Part shown: positions 33,560 through 46,099 of the stretch, piece by piece
Layout: each line of letters begins with the position of its first letter
How positions within the stretch are numbered: position 1 is the first letter of the stretch
Source: Torreya grandis
Taxonomy: Eukaryota > Streptophyta > Pinopsida > Cupressales > Taxaceae
DNA length: 64,000 nucleotides
Assembly: GCA_037957365.1 (NCBI GenBank)
Contig: JARHVA010001471.1
Coordinates: 2,486,501 to 2,550,500 of the forward strand
Reading direction: 5' to 3'
Program-made: the position numbers and the translations under genes
The notes under the pieces: model-generated
Seen by the model: the letters and a program-made list of their open reading frames with translations, nothing else
Databases searched by the model: none
Told to the model about the DNA's origin: nothing

Positions 33560-34738
33560 AAATTAAAAGCTGTTAGTTATGTTCTATGGAATAATGGTCT
33601 ATATAAAGGGAACCTAGATGGGGCATTTCTTTTTTGTGTTGATAAGGTGCAACAAGGAAAATTTTTGGAGTCTTTCCACAATTTGGCCTGTGGAGGGCAT
33701 TTTTTTGCACCAGTGACAGCGCACAAGATTTTGCGAGCAAGATACTATTGGCCCATGCTATTCCAGGATGCCTACAAATGGGTGTGTAGGTGTGAATTGT
33801 GTCAATAGTTCGTTGGAAAGCCTAAGCTATCTGCATTGCCTCTCAAACCAGTAATAATCGAGGAGCCTTTTTAGCAGTGGAGTATTGACTTCATTGGTAC
33901 AGTCAACCCATCTTCGAGTGTTGGACATGATTATGTCCTCATGACAATGGATTACTTTACCAAGTGGGTGGAGGCCATCCCAACTAAGCACGCTACGTCT
34001 GAAGTGGTGTGCAATTTTTTCAAGGAAAACATCATCTCCCAGTTTGGTGTCCCACTCAAAATTGTAATAGATAATGCGGCCTATTTTTCCTCGCATGAAA
34101 TTACTCAATTTTGTTTTTATTATGGGATTACCCTATCCCACACTTCAAATTATTTCCCTCAAGGAAATGGCCAAGCAGAATCGAGTAATAAGAACTTGGT
34201 CACTATTATCAAGAAGTCGGTAGACGAAAATTAGAGAACATGGCACAAAGCATTGTATGATGCTTTATGGGCAGATAGGATAACGCCCAAAAGGGCTATA
34301 GGTGTGTCGCTTTTCCAACTTCTGTATGGCTTAAATGCATAGATCCCCATCACCCTAAAACTACCAGCGCTCAAATTAGCCAAAGCAATTGAAGACTCAA
34401 CCTTCGAAAGTTTGGTCGATAAAAGAATCATATGTCTAACCGAACTGAATGAACAACGAACCATGGTGGTGGATCGAATTACAACGCATCAGAACCAGGT
34501 GAAGAAATTGTTTGATAAAAAGACTAAAGTTCATGAATTTTGAGTCAGAGATCAAGTCTTGTTATGGGACAAGAGGCGAGAACTGAAGGGAATGCATGAC
34601 AAATTTGACTCTTTATGGAGAGGTCCATTCACCATTCGACAGCTCTGTGGTGAGGCCAGCTTCTTGCTAGAATATCAGGATAGAACACAATTTACACTAC
34701 CCCACAATGGTCAACATCTGAAGTTGTTCAATTCTTGA
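33560..34738 (+). pseudogene. integrase (element C)
   Basis: The HHCC zinc region (SFHNLACGGHFFAPVTAHKI then CRCELCQ) is at about 33670-33808. The DDE core has SIDFIGT near 33880, IVIDNAAYF near 34065 and GQAESSNK near 34165. The C-terminal part includes RGPFTIRQLCGEASFLLEYQ and ends LKLFNS before TGA. No chromodomain is seen. Several stops interrupt it. Confidence 0.9.
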
Positions 34739-34888
34739 AGCTTAGAAGGGTCCGTTTGTATATATGTATATTTTTTATGTGTTGCCTATTTTTTTTTAAT
34801 TTATAGCCTGACTCCGTAGCCCAATGGCTTGGATGAAGGCACTTAGAGACTGGTTTCTACTCCCGTTGATCGAGTTGATTAATAGAAG

Positions 34889-34907
34889 TTCCCCAACAGG
34901 AGCTAGC
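34889..34907 (+). other. PPT region (element C)
   Basis: GTTCCCCAACAGGAGCTAGC-like sequence lies directly before the 3' LTR. Element D has the same block (GTTCCCCAACTGGAGCTAGC on the minus strand) before its own LTR. Its conservation marks the plus-strand priming region even though it is not a long pure purine run. Confidence 0.55.
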
Positions 34908-35159
34908 TATTGTTTTCAAAATTAGCTTAGCTCATTTTTGGGAACAACCCCCTATGAAACTTGTCCGTTTTGTCTTTCGTCTCTCTAAGTTCATTTTTGA
35001 GACGATTTTTTCTCATTCTCATCTTGGCCCAACTGTACCGTTTGAAATTCGTAACATCGTTACATTTTTCTCAAAACGTGAAGGTTGTCACGGTCTCGTT
35101 ACGACCAGGGGACTAAAATTTGCCTATTTCAGAGTTAGTTTTTTTTCTTTTATTTTCGT

Positions 35160-36175
35160 GCACGGGCGGCGATTTTCGCCGCCAGTGCATTTTTTTTGGC
35201 GCATGCAGAAGCGGCAATTTTTGCCACCCCTGCATTTGGACCTGCAAGGGCGGCAAAATTTGCTGCCCATGCAAGTTTTCACTTCTCACATGCAGGAGTG
35301 GTAATTTTTGCCACCCCTACATGTCCCAATTTTTTCAGTGCAAGGGCGACAAAATTAGCTGCCCTTGCATTGCCTCATTTTCTGTGCTCAGTATTTATTA
35401 CCACATGCATCAGGTTGTTGGGGTTGATTTTCACCCCATTTAATCCAATTTTAATCTTATTTTACTTCATTCCTCCTCTCCTCCTCCTGCCCTCTGCCTC
35501 TGGATGATCCAGCGAATGGGTAAAAGTGCATTTTGGCAGATTTGAACTTGTTGCACGCGTGGCTTTCTAGGTAGGTCATGTATTTGGCGTTCATTTCTTT
35601 TTTTTTTCCTCTTTTAGCTTGTTTTCCAAGTTGTTGAGATTTTTATTTTTATTTTCTTCCACTAGGGCCGATTGGCCCGCTCCCGTTCCTTTCTCCCGCC
35701 AAACTTTTCTCTCCCTTATGTGTCGGCCAGTGTCCTCCCTTCTTGCCCACGATTTTATTACATAAGACAGCACGAGCGGTGAAATTCACCACTTTTACCT
35801 CTTGTTTATTCCCAAAGGTGCATAGGCGTTGAAATTTGCCACCCATGACTTTCTGACTAACCCTGCACGGGCGGTGAATTTTGCCGCCTGCGCTCCCTTG
35901 CTTTTCAACCTGTGTCGGCGGTGAATTTTGCCACCGATACATGTTCCTTCCTGACTTGCATCGGTGGCAAAATTTACCACCGACATAGGCCGAAGGTGCA
36001 AGGGCAGTGAATTTTGCCGCCCTTACACCTTCTTTCCATCTAGACATGCAAGGGCGGTGAAATTCGCTGCCTATGCCATTTTCTTCTCTTTTTTGCATGC
36101 AAGGGCGGCAAAATTCACCGCCCATACATGCAATTATTTCCACATGCTTGGGTGGCAAATTTTGACGCCCTTGCA
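35160..36175 (+). repeat. array of GC-rich imperfect palindromes (element C U3, copy 2)
   Basis: Same array as at 23244-24236, in clusters 35160-35370 and 35770-36175. Cluster one keeps five units; copy 1 has lost one. The first unit, GGGCGGCGATTTTCGCCGCC, is a near-perfect palindrome. Confidence 0.88.
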
Positions 36176-36291
36176 TTTTTCCTCCAAATTTCTCCAACTC
36201 TGGTGAAATTTTCACTCTTTTTTGTTTTTCCCCCTCCTCTCCTTTTTTCCTCATTTTTTGACCCGAACCTGTTAAGTGCCCTTCCTTGATC

Positions 36292-39200
36292 ATGATCACC
36301 CAACGTGTTAATTCTCTAATTTTCCCACTCTTTCCTAATTACACGATCATGATTGTAGTACCCTCTGAAGATTCTTGCTCATCACCACCCGCTTAACTGA
36401 AGCTAGTTTCAATGTGTGAAACTTCTCCAAAAAATTCAAAGGCCATGAAGTAGAAGTATCAGGGTGTCTTTCCGATCACTTCGATCACCTCTAACGTTGA
36501 TGACATTAGAGATACAGAAATTGGCCATGTAGATATGGCCAAATTTATGACCAGAACCAAGGCGATGAATCCAAGCTATGAAATGAAAAGAATCATCGAG
36601 AGCAACATTTATCTGGTTGCCGCTTTCCCAGTGGCAGCACATCATACGAAGTTCGTCCTTCAGTGTGCCTAGTTTTACAACAAAGAGACGAGATCAATCT
36701 CAAATGCTAGTGGCCATGTAATAATTCAGTTGGACCTCGAATTCATTAACAAAGTCTTCATGTGCCCTCCTACTACTGAAGTGCTGAGGATTGACTTCAT
36801 AGAGGCATAGAAGGAGTATGATAAAGACCCCAAGAGGGAAAAGAAAGTAATGAATAACAGGTGGCTGAAGACCCCCAAAACCAATTTATCCAGATGGCCA
36901 CAGAACTTTCCAATGAACAATTTCATTAAAGAAGTAGGTGACTTGATCACCCTTCTTAGCAGAGTGCGAGGCATCTCGTCTTCCTCAGTTCTACGAGTGG
37001 ATGTACCCGTTCATCAAAATCATCCTTCAAGGTAAGCAGGTTATCTTCTGGGGTGAGCAAATTAGCAATGCTCTTCACGAGCAAATGACTAAAGTACAAA
37101 CTACTTCAAATTTCTATATGACTTCATACCTGGTCTACATAGCTGTCTTGATGCGAACCTTTCTAGGTTTGACAACTGAAGGGGATAGAAAGATCACCCC
37201 AGTCTACTCATATTACCCTCAGCTAACACTGCAAAGATCAATCTACCATTTTAGAAGGGTAAATGACACCTTCTTTGCTGTATTTTTATGTTTTTTTGAC
37301 CCTCAGCTTGAGCAGAAGAGAATATCTGATGAGGCCTAAATGGCTGTCAACGACTATGGCTGTATGTTCCTACAATTTCCCTCCTGCTATCTTCGAGTTG
37401 GATTTTTCCAAAGCTATCCCTATATGCTCCCCAAGTTTCCTTCTGATAAGTTAGTCCTAATGGAGCTATGTAGACAAATGATTATCGTACATACTAGGCA
37501 GATGGAACTGAAAAAGCCAAGTTTCAGGTTTCCAATTGAAATTGATAGATACTAGATTTTGACAGCAACCAAAGCCAAAGTCATGAAAACAAAGATGCAG
37601 CTGGTTACCACGAAATAGTTTAAGAAAAGGGACAACTTTGACTATAGGGGTATCAAGGACATGATCAGACGAAAGACTCAATTTCATGAGCCTATGATCG
37701 AGGACATCTGGGTAAATCTGAGGACAGCTGAAAAAATTAGGAGGATGGACTATATTAAGCTGACCCTAGAATAAATTGAATATTTGGGGCTTGAAGATAT
37801 TCCCTCCAACTTGGTCGATGATAAGAGCATTATCAACAGTAGGTACCTGGCCGAGAAGATTGCTGACTCCCCTCTTCCTCAAATTCAATGGTCTCAGAAA
37901 GAACTAACTTCTCTGAGGAAGAGATTTGAGCCAATATTGGTTAACACCAATGATTGGTTAGTGGCTAAAGGGATCATACTAAAAGAGTTTATTACAGGAT
38001 TAGAGGCTGAGTTCCAAGTAGAAATGAGGAAGAAGGTAGAAAATAGGACCAAGAACAAAGGTGATGTTCCTTCTCCATCTAAGCCTCACAAGCCTAGAAT
38101 CATCTTTATTTCTAAGAAATCAACGGTTGTTGAGGATCCAGAATCAACGGTTAAGGGAGTTGGAGAACAAGGCTCCTAGGAACAGGTAGATCAAAAAATG
38201 GAGACAGATGACAGGCCCTCAGAGTAGCAAAAGACTACGCCTCTACCTTCTCAAGAAGGGGCACAACGACTTACAAATGTCTCTCCTTCTCAACCTCAAT
38301 CTCCTATGGCATCTTCTTCACCTCCATCTCCTATCAGCATTCCTTCCTCTGGAGCCGCCTCTCCTTCCAGAGTTATGTTTGGTAACTCTCGAGATGCTTT
38401 TGGAGATACTCTTCGCTCCTCTGGATCTATTCCTAGTTTGGCATCTCCTTCCTTCAATCTAGGAGAAAGCTCTGCCCTTGATCAATCAACGGCTGGTACA
38501 GTTTTGCCTATTACTTCTACTACAACCACTATTACCACTAGCAGTGTAGACATTACCATGGTGACACCAGATGCAGGAACCATTGCCACAGTAAGTACTT
38601 CTTCTCTCTCTCCTTGGATGTCAGCTTTCACGCCTAAAAAAAATCTAGCCATCTCTGTAGATGACTTCAATTTTGGCAAGATAGTGCCGGTGAAAGCTAA
38701 GGCCCCTAAAAAACCAATGATCCTCTCAAAATTGGTTGAGGAAAAGGGGCATAAATTTTTGGAAGTAGCTAAACCTCCGCAGGACGCAACCCTTGAGGGT
38801 TTTGACATGAGTAGCTATTCCATCTCTCGTGTTGAACTTGGAAAAGTTACTAATGAAGGTGCGAAAAGTGATCTAAAGTCTGCAATGGACATCATGGTTC
38901 AAAAATTCAATAGAGAAAAGGAGATGAAGGACTACTATAAGTCCAAGACAGAACAGTTGATGGTAGTAATAAGAAAATTCACCCTTACCTCTGAAATGGC
39001 AACTCCAAAAGCCTTCTCTATTGACAACCCCATCATCCAAAAAGCGGAGAGAACCTATATGAAAGGAAAAGTGCTAGAGGATTACATTGTGAAGATGCAC
39101 ACTCAGGGAATTTCCTTACAGAAGTTGTTGAAAAGACATGCAAGATGAAGAAGCTGAGGATAGATTTAGAAGACCTTGTCTCTCTTATCTCTCAAGACAT

Positions 39201-39747
39201 TGACAGTGCAGAGAAATATCTCAGCAAGTGGAGGGAAATGAAGGATCTAAAGAAAAGCACCTTGATTTCCATCATTTTTATTTCTAGCAAATATTCCTAT
39301 GTTGAGATTAAGGAATCACTTATATACAGGATTCAGGTACTCAAGGAGCTCATCAAAGATCTCGAGTCTTCTAAAGATGCTAGTGAGAAAAGCGATACAG
39401 GCCTGTTGAATAGACTGGAAGAACTACCTTGCGACCTCACCACCAGGGATAATCAATTTCTCTTAGCCGAAGAGATGATCTGAGGATTCAAATGTATGAT
39501 TTAGAGAGATTTTGAAGAGAAAACCTTCTCCATGACTTCTGTGGACAATATTTTAGATACTCAGTTAACTCTGGATAATCTAAGATCCAGGTTAACTAGT
39601 CATGCTAAGGCAATCATAGCATTGAAAGATGCTTTAATCAAAGCCAAGGTCATCTTCAAGAACACCATTGCACCAAATAGTATAGGAATTTAGGCATTCA
39701 TTGCTATGTACGATGCTCATCTGAAGAATTTTGGCTGCATGAGCTGA
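36292..39747 (+). pseudogene. ORF-X copy 2: long U3-encoded ORF of element C
   Basis: Begins at ATG 36292, homologous to 24353. Frame 1 continues to about 36995, then frame 2 to 39148, then frame 1 from 39145 in an ATGA stop/start overlap. It has fewer stops than copy 1 in 37784-39483, including a 280-codon open stretch (38306-39148) with the Ser/Pro-rich middle and MDIMVQKFNREKEMKDYY, and a 112-codon open helical stretch after it. Positions that are stops in copy 1 are Trp or Gln here (for example RWPQN and GKQVIFWG), which shows that the ancestral frame was open. Function unknown; no transmembrane segment or catalytic motif is evident. Confidence 0.8.
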
Positions 39748-39923
39748 AACTTTTTCTCCTTCTCTCTTGTTTTCTCATGCACTTTTGTCATGAAAAAGTG
39801 CATGCAATTTTATATGTGTAATTACATGTAAAAAATATAGAAAAATATCTCAAAGTCAAAGATGAGTCATCTTTGACTAAGATATTTTTGTATTTTAATC
39901 TTTTTTAATTTTGAAGGTTTCTC

Positions 39924-39932
39924 CCTATATAT
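39924..39932 (+). promoter_or_regulatory. TATA box of element C 3' LTR
   Basis: CTATATATA, same context as at 27980. Confidence 0.6.
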
Positions 39933-40709
39933 AGTGGAGACCTCTTTTGTAAATAGATCTCTAATAATTGACAGCAAAAAATTTGCTGAAATTGAAACAC
40001 TTCTTGAGACTTTGTGCTCAATTTGTAAATCATATTTTGTTGAATGAATGAGAAGCAGGTTTATTTCAGACTTTGTGTTGAAGTTATCTGTGTTATTTAA
40101 GAAATAGTTCTTATGTCCTCTTTCTTGATAATCTCTTATTTGTTTGATTTAATAAGCAAAGTGTGTGTGTTGACATTATTTGAGGACATTTCTAAAAGAT
40201 AGAAGAGAGACTTTGAGCTACTTTTATCTTTGTGATCCTTTTATCCTTTGTAGTTTTAGGGGAAGACTTTACGCTTCGTTTCACTCTACAGTGATGCTTG
40301 TTCCTAATCGGTGAAGGAGGCTACGGAAGACTTTGTGCTTACGCAAGTTTTCTTGTGAATTTTGTTACACTTCAGGGGATTTTCTACTCTTGGCTGAATA
40401 TCATTCCTGAAAGAAGAGGAAGGTTCTTAGCCAATGACCAGGATTTCTTTCTCTTGTTCCTTGGACATCACCTCTGAAAAAAGAGAGGTGAATGCTGTTA
40501 TACCACCCCAAGTATTATTTTCTACTTAAATATATATACATAAAGTGCATAAATATTCATAGGGAACCTCCCCTTGATGAGAGGAGAGATTTACCTCCTC
40601 CAGATCTGGTAAACCCACACTTTTTATGGCATAAATCTCCCTGTGTTGTGGCTGATATACCCATTTTGTCATCAATTAGTTGACGACAAAATATTCACCC
40701 AACAAAGTC

Positions 40710-43700
40710 TACATACAAGAAGAATTTAAAAGGCAAATATAATAAGGGATTTGATTAGAAGAGTTTATATTCTAAAGATCCTAGCTCAGCCAAAGATAGT
40801 GGAGTCAGTGACTCAGATAAAGAAGAGATTATATTTATGACCATACATGAAGATGTATCCATAAGAAAAAGTATAGATGATCAAGAATAAGAACATGATG
40901 AATCTGTGGTGAATCTGGAAGGAGAACTCATGTGTGCTTTAGAAGAATTAAAAGATCTTGAGAAAAAGAATCAAAGATTGAAACTCCAGATCGAGAAAAA
41001 TGAAAGAGAGTCAAAGGAAATAATTGAAGATCTACAAGCACACATTGAAGAAGCCAAAAATACTGAAAAAGATCTAACAACTCAATTGCAAAAAGTAAGT
41101 GAATAATGTGAAAGGTATGTTGTTGAAATTGTCTCTTTAAAAGAAGATATTGAGAAAACTAATAAACCAGTCAATGATAGAGCAGCAAATGATTTAAAAT
41201 TTGAGAATAACACTAACATGTTGATTAAGATATTAGAAAATCAAAAATAAATATTAGATAAGACAAGTGTCAGATTTGAAAATAAAAAGAGCTATGTTTA
41301 AGCTCTTACAAAAGAGAAAATAAAGAGGGAAGAAGTTAAGAATGTAAAGGACAGCTCAAACAAAGAACGCTGGAAGGAACAAAGCTACAAAAGATAACCA
41401 GGTCAAAGATACACAAATCAAAATAGGTTCTACTTTCATGGTTATTATTTTTATTATAATGGTTATGTTCATAATAAAATAGACTGTCAAAAAAGAGCTA
41501 ACAATTTCAAAAACAAGGAGAAGGAAACTCATGCAGAGTCAAGTAGAAGCCACAATTTTTTTATTCCTCTATCGGGCTTTGATGAAGAGGCCATAGTATG
41601 TTACAAGTGCAATAATTTCAAACACAGCCTTGTATCTTAGAAGTGTGTTTGAGTCAGTCAAGAAGGACCAAATTTTCAAGGCTCCCTTCATTAAGAAGAA
41701 AGTTTAGACAGGTTCATGGTAGAAGAAACACCTTGAAAATTTTATGTTAGTCCAGACACCTTTGCATGTAAGAAATGAAGAAAAGCCATGGTTCATTGAT
41801 ATCAGATGTTTTAGGCACATGACAAAAGACAAGAGCAATTTTATAACTCTAATAAGATCAATGGTGGCATAGTGAAATTTAGAGATAATACCACTACCAG
41901 AATAGCCAAAAAATGTACATTAAGTTTGGATAATGGTATAACTAAGACTGAAAATGTTCTATATGTACAAGGTCTTAAGCATAATTTATTGAGTGTAAGT
42001 CAAATATGTGATCAGGAACACACACTAAAGTTTTATGAAGAAGGTTTTGAAATTAAGAGAAAAGATTCAGATGTGTTGATTGTAGATGCTCAGAGGACAG
42101 GCAACAATTTATATATATTATTAGATATCAAAGGTCAAAGATGTTGTTTGAGTTAGGTTGAAGAAATTTGATTGTGGCATAGGAGAATGGGACACAAAAA
42201 TTTTGATAATCTTATCAACATCAGCAAGAATCAAACAGTTAGAGAACTTCCAAAGATTACAAAACTCACTTTGTGAACCATGCCAGCATGGGAAGCAAGT
42301 CAAAAGATGGTTAAAGAAAAAAAATACTCGACCACTCAAATGTTAGATCTTGTTCATACTGATCTGTGTGGACCTACCAAAAATCAAAGTACTCAAGGTG
42401 AGAATACTTCATTTTGTTTATTGATGATTTTACACATATGACTTGGGTGATGTTTTTGAAGAAAAAATCATAAGCTTTCAGCCACTTCAAAGCATTCAAA
42501 GCTTTAGTTGGGAATAAAATTGGTTTAAATATTAAGTGCATGAGATCATATCAAGGAAGAGAATTCATGTCAGATCAGTATATTGATTATTGTGAAGATC
42601 ATGGGATAAAGAGATATTATTCAGCAGCCAAAACTCCACAAAAAATGGAGTAGTTGAGCAAAAAAATAGAACAAATCAAGAGATGGTGAGGACAATGCTA
42701 ACTTAATCTAAGATACCAAATAAATATTGGAGAGAGGCAGTAGCTATAATAGTGCATATCCAGAATAGAGTGTTTTTGAGAGTCAACCGTGGCAAGACTC
42801 TCTGTGAGCTATGGAAAGACAAACTAGCTATAGTTGATTATTTTAGAGTTTTTACTAGTAGATGCTTCATAAAGAGAACTGATAAAAATTTGAGTAAGTT
42901 TGAATCTAGAATAAATGAAGGTATATTTCTTGGATATTCTTGCAAAAGTAAAACTTATAAGTGTTATAACAAAAGAATCACAAAGATTGTTGAAATTACA
43001 CGTGTTAGGATAGATGAAGATGTAGCACAAAGAGACAGTGATCCAGTAGATACTCCTAAAATCATTAAAGAAGAAGATTTTAAATAATTAGATGAGGATG
43101 AGAAGAAAGAGAAAAGGACACCAAAACCTCATCTAAATATGTCCATAGAAATCATAATGAAAGTGACATCATCGGGAACATAAATCAAGGATTTCACACC
43201 TTAAAAATGACGGTAAGTGAATCTGACCAAGTTAATTTTTCTTTGTTAACCAAAATTTAGCCTAGAACTTTTTTAGAAACTAGACATGATGAGCATTGGA
43301 TTAAAGAAATGGATGAATAATTAAATTAGATAGAAAAGAATGATACTTTGGAATTAGTGCCTAGATCAAAATGTGATAGGAACAAAATGGGTTTACAAAA
43401 ATAATTTGAATGAAGATGGTGAAGTTACCAGGAATAAAGCAAGGTTAGTATGTAAAAGATATGCTTAGATTGAGAGTATAGATTTTGAATAACTTTTTCA
43501 CTAGTGGCAAGGCTAGAGGCTATTAGAATGTTTCTTGCATATGCAATGTTTAAGAATTTCAAAGTGTTTCAGATGGATGTCAAGTCTACTTTTCTGAATG
43601 GGGATCTAGAAGAGGAGGTCTACATTAAGCAGCTTGAGGGATTTCTTCTCTCAAATGATAGTATCCATGTATACAGATTAAAAAAAGCACTGTATGGATT

Positions 43701-44786
43701 GAAAAAAGCTCCCAGAGCTTGGTATGTAAGGCTTTATAAGTACCTGTAGGATTAAGGTTTCAAGAGAGGTTTTGCTAACAATAATCTCTACATCAAAACA
43801 AAAGGTGACTATCAGTTGATTATTATGGTATATGTTGATGACATAATATTTGGAGGAAACATTGAAAATATGACAAAATAATTTTTTGACAATATGCAAA
43901 AGTAATTTGAGATTTATATATTAGAGAATTGTCATTTTTCTTAGGGTTGCAAGTATTTCAATTGGATAAAGAAATTTTCATATCTCAAAATAAATATGCC
44001 AAGGAATTATTTTAAAAAATTGGTTTTGAGGATTGTGCACCAATTGGCACACCAATGGGCACAGAGAACAAGGTGAGTAAAGATGAATATTCACCTATTA
44101 CAAATCAATATTTTTATAGATCTATTATTGGTAGTCTTTTATATTTGACAGCATTGAGGCCAGACATCATGCATGCAATAGGCATGGTTACGAGATATCA
44201 AGCAACCCTGAAGGAGAGTCATGTTTATTTGGTGAAGAGAATATTTAGATATGTCAAGGGGACATTGCAATATAGATTTGGGTATCCCAAAGACAGAGAT
44301 TTCACTTTGGTTGCTTATATAGATTCAGATTGGGCAGGTTTTTTGGATGATAGAAAGAGTACAAGTGGAGGAGCTTTCTTCCTCGATGATAGCTTAGTAT
44401 CTTGGCTAATCAAGAAGCAGAACTCAGTATCACTTTCTACAGTTGAAGCATAATTTATTAAAATAGTGTTATGTTATACTGAAGTGCTTTTGATGAAGTA
44501 AACTTTAGAAGACATCAAGGTAAAATATGATGAACCTATCTCTATCTTTTGCGACAACACAAGTGCTATTAATATTTCTAAGAATCCAATGATGCATTCA
44601 AGAACAAAACATATTCCTATCAAATATCACTTCTTGAGAGAGCAGGTTGTAGATTAGCAGGTTAAGTTAGAATATATCAGTACTATAGAACATATTGTAG
44701 ATATAATCACAAATGTACTACCAAAGGACACATTTGAGTATCTATGGGAGAAGTTGGGAGTAATTTCTTTTACTTCTTGCCATTGA
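40710..44786 (+). pseudogene. copia gag C-terminus and pol (element B), decayed
   Basis: Resumes gag after element C: an acidic stretch, a coiled coil (LEGELMCALEELKDLEKKNQ at 40909) and degenerate zinc knuckles (41425-41490 and CYKCNNFKHSLVS near 41600). Then a protease/pre-integrase block (GLKHNLLSVSQICDQEHTLK at 41965), integrase fragments (LCEPCQHGKQVKRW; RSDxGGEF has become RSYQGREF), and RT with FQMDVKSTFLNGDLEEEVYI and MVYVDDIIFGG near 43830. RNase H follows with YIDSDWAGFLDDRKSTSGGA and HSRTKHIPIKYHFLRE, ending in EKLGVISFTS before TGA 44784. Many frameshifts and stops. Domain order is fully copia. Confidence 0.9.
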
Positions 44787-45020
44787 GAATTAGCATCAAT
44801 TGAGGAGGAGTTAAGTGTTAGTTCTAGGATAGGCCTTTCTCCATTAATTTCAAAAGGGAAGAAGTACAAAAGTAGGTATAGGAATAGGTATAAGAATAGG
44901 TACAAGATGCAACAATAAAGGGGAGTTACTATATGTTTTTCAATTGGCATTATGTGTAGGTTGACATGTGTAGTACAAGTTTCAAGATGTGGTAGGTTCA
45001 ATTTGAGTTTTCCATCAATG

Positions 45021-45034
45021 ACAAAGAGGGAGTT
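45021..45034 (+). other. polypurine tract (element B)
   Basis: ACAAAGAGGGAGTT directly precedes the TGTTGG start of the 3' LTR. Confidence 0.75.
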
Positions 45035-45861
45035 TGTTGGAAATATTGCCATTGATGTCAAAGTTTTAACATTATTGGTGGTAAAGTCCCCATAGCATTT
45101 AATGTCTAAAGGTGTTTTTAATGTTCATATTTTGGCTAAAATATGTTGATATTTATTTGATATTAACAAATCTATTTTTGATTACATAAAGTCAAAAGAG
45201 GGACCATGAAGAAGTCAAAGTGTCATGAGGTAAATACAAAAGAGGGAAATGATGAATTTTTCCATGAAGGGTCATCTTGAGGAATTCAAAGAGTAACTAA
45301 GTGAAGACAAAAGAAGAAGGGCACATTTTCTCATGAAGGGTCACCTTGAGAAATTTGAAAAGTTACCAAGATAAAGATAAAAGGGAAAATGATGCACTTT
45401 CTCATGAAGGGTCATCATGTGACTTTTCAAATGAAAGGATTCAAAGGGTCATGAAAATATGGTGCCATTTTCCATAAGGATTGAAGGGTTACAAACGGTA
45501 AACGCCAAAGGTCATTTGGAAAGCTATAAAAGGAGGCTTGGGAAGCCATTTATAATATGCAAGAGTGCATTGTTTGAAATTTTTCTATTTTAATAAAAGA
45601 GGAGAGAATAGAAAGAGATATAGTAGATTTATATTATTTGTTGAGAAAGCAACATTGAGAGATAGTTTTATTTTATACATAAGAGGGGTTGGTGCTCCTG
45701 TGGGTTGGTGCTCCCAAATCATTGTTGTGTTGGTGCTCGTCAAAGGGGTTGGTGCTCCCGTAAGTTGGTACTTATAAACTTTGTAATTTTATTTGGTGGT
45801 CATTCATATACTTGAGAATTATCCATGATTTTTCCCACATTGGGTTTCCACATAAAAATAT

Positions 45862-45956
<95 letters not shown>

Positions 45957-46089
45957 TAGTGCATGTTATTGTTTCAGTTTTATTACATATCTTGAATGTA
46001 TGGTTAAGTAGAGTTTGATTAAGTAAAAGTTTTATAAGATATATGATATATTGATTCACCACCCCTCGTAGTATATCCCATGCTTAACA
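45035..46089 (+). repeat. element B 3' LTR
   Basis: Partner of 21006-22068. It starts TGTTGGAAATATTGCC and ends TGCTTAACA, followed by the TAAAT duplication. It contains the U3 repeats, TATAAAA at 45525 and a (TC)45 tract at 45864-45953. Confidence 0.92.
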
Positions 46090-46099
46090 TAAATAAGGA

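Larger units (their letters stand above)
28906..34738 (+). pseudogene. element C gag-pol polyprotein (gypsy, Tat-like), decayed
   Basis: Starts at ATG 28906 (frame 1), moves to frame 2 near 29190, and with a local slip near 30063 stays in frame 2 to the TGA at 34736. Gag: MAQGPWGNSFGPLNLAPPLH near 29101 and PMRDFIAKFNKLRNRIPTVA near 29461. Protease: CIMDSGASNNVMPAKVADSL near 30648. aRNH, RT, Ty3-type RNase H and integrase follow and are listed separately. About a dozen or more stops interrupt it. The homologous start codon in element D has become ATT. No CCHC knuckle was seen in gag. The polyprotein would be about 1,940 residues if whole. Confidence 0.9.
22992..40704 (+). mobile_element. element C: Ty3/gypsy retrotransposon with giant ORF-bearing LTRs
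   Basis: A 17.7 kb element nested in element B. LTRs are 5768 bp (22992-28759) and 5797 bp (34908-40704) around a 6.1 kb interior, bounded by AAGTC duplications. The interior encodes gag, protease, plant-type RNase H, RT, Ty3-type RNase H and integrase, in that order. The primer binding site resembles the tRNA-Arg type used by Tat-clade elements. Each LTR holds a GC-rich palindrome array, a long ORF (ORF-X), a TATA box and three stem-loops. A hand alignment of 27199-27384 with 39145-39330 shows about 12 differences in 186 bp, so the insertion is old. It is probably a Tat-clade relative. Confidence 0.92.
34908..40704 (+). repeat. element C 3' LTR (5.8 kb)
   Basis: Full-length partner of 22992-28759. 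The first TG has mutated to TA. It ends ACCCAACA followed by the AAGTC duplication. Confidence 0.93.

Noticed and set aside
35649..36299. 216-codon minus-strand open frame rich in Gly/Lys/Arg/Cys
   Set aside because: It spans the GC-rich palindrome array of the element C LTR. The periodic repeat suppresses stops, and the matching region of the other LTR is broken.
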